Part shown: in pieces, positions 5,507 to 5,594 of the stretch
Position numbering within the stretch: the first letter of the stretch is position 1
How the letters are laid out: every line of letters begins with the position of its first letter
Source: Planctomycetota bacterium
Lineage (GTDB): Bacteria; Planctomycetota; Phycisphaerae; WQYP01
Direction of reading: 5' to 3'
DNA: 5,594 nucleotides
Assembly: GCA_021805585.1 (NCBI GenBank)
Contig: JAJZEY010000175.1
Location: 1 to 5,594, forward strand
The notes under the pieces: model-generated
What the model was told of the DNA's origin: nothing
The model's input: the letters and a program-made list of their open reading frames with translations, nothing else
Database searches by the model: none
Made by a program: the position numbers and the translations under genes

Positions 5507-5594
5507 TATTTTTGCGAAATATGGTAACCGTTCACGGGCCTGAGGGAAGAAGCGAGGGTGTGGGCTTTCCTGCGAAGTGATTGTTGACGGTCTG

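Larger units (their letters stand above)
5275..5594. other. Gene-free region upstream of rpmF: control region and leader
   Basis: I find no supportable gene here. The short open frames on both strands have no recognisable product. The part from about 5461 to 5520 is clearly more AT-rich than the genes and carries a promoter-like element, a 12-bp palindrome and, downstream toward rpmF, overlapping inverted repeats. The last 70 or so bases at the right edge return to a GC-rich, gene-like composition and could belong to a neighbouring gene outside the window. Confidence 0.6.

Noticed and set aside
5584..5589. Plus-strand TTGACG as the -35 of a divergent promoter
   Set aside because: The matching -10 would lie outside the window, so it cannot be judged.
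5499..5594. Minus-strand open frames reaching the right edge as the end of an upstream gene such as yceD
   Set aside because: All three frames stop within about 30 codons and none resembles a YceD C-terminus or another family I recognise.

Overview
The window holds a bacterial type II fatty-acid and phospholipid synthesis cluster, with every gene on the minus strand. In order of transcription it reads rpmF (ribosomal protein L32), plsX, fabH, fabD, fabG, acpP and the first 150 codons of fabF, which runs off the left edge. All reading frames are intact and the recognisable active-site residues are present. The DNA is moderately GC-rich. The ACP sequence, the GLSLGEYSA form of the FabD nucleophile motif, the long gaps between genes and the rpmF-plsX-fabHDG-acpP-fabF order suggest a member of the PVC group, most likely Planctomycetota. 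That placement comes from memory of the families and is tentative.

Layout from right to left. Positions 5594-5275 hold no gene I can support. This stretch has an AT-rich patch with a promoter-like element and several inverted repeats, and looks like the control region and leader of the cluster. rpmF (5274-5089) follows, then plsX (4980-3982), fabH (3856-2864), fabD (2758-1814) and fabG (1790-1044). A 222-nt gap with a hairpin plus T-run and a second promoter-like element comes before acpP (821-555). A shorter hairpin plus T-run and a small inverted repeat lie between acpP and fabF (452 to the edge).

How the genes work together: PlsX makes acyl-phosphate from acyl-ACP for phospholipid synthesis. 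FabD loads malonate onto ACP. FabH condenses a CoA primer with malonyl-ACP to start a chain. FabG reduces the 3-keto group. FabF carries out later condensations. AcpP carries all the acyl intermediates. L32 links the cluster to ribosome production, a pairing common in bacteria. The dehydratase and enoyl reductase are not in the window.

This is mainly a conserved housekeeping region, and I see no new biological system in it. The points most worth a second look are regulatory or at single residues: a similar promoter-like element before rpmF and before acpP, terminator-like hairpins on both sides of acpP, overlapping inverted repeats in the rpmF leader, and a threonine at the acyl-pocket position of FabH where E. 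coli has phenylalanine.
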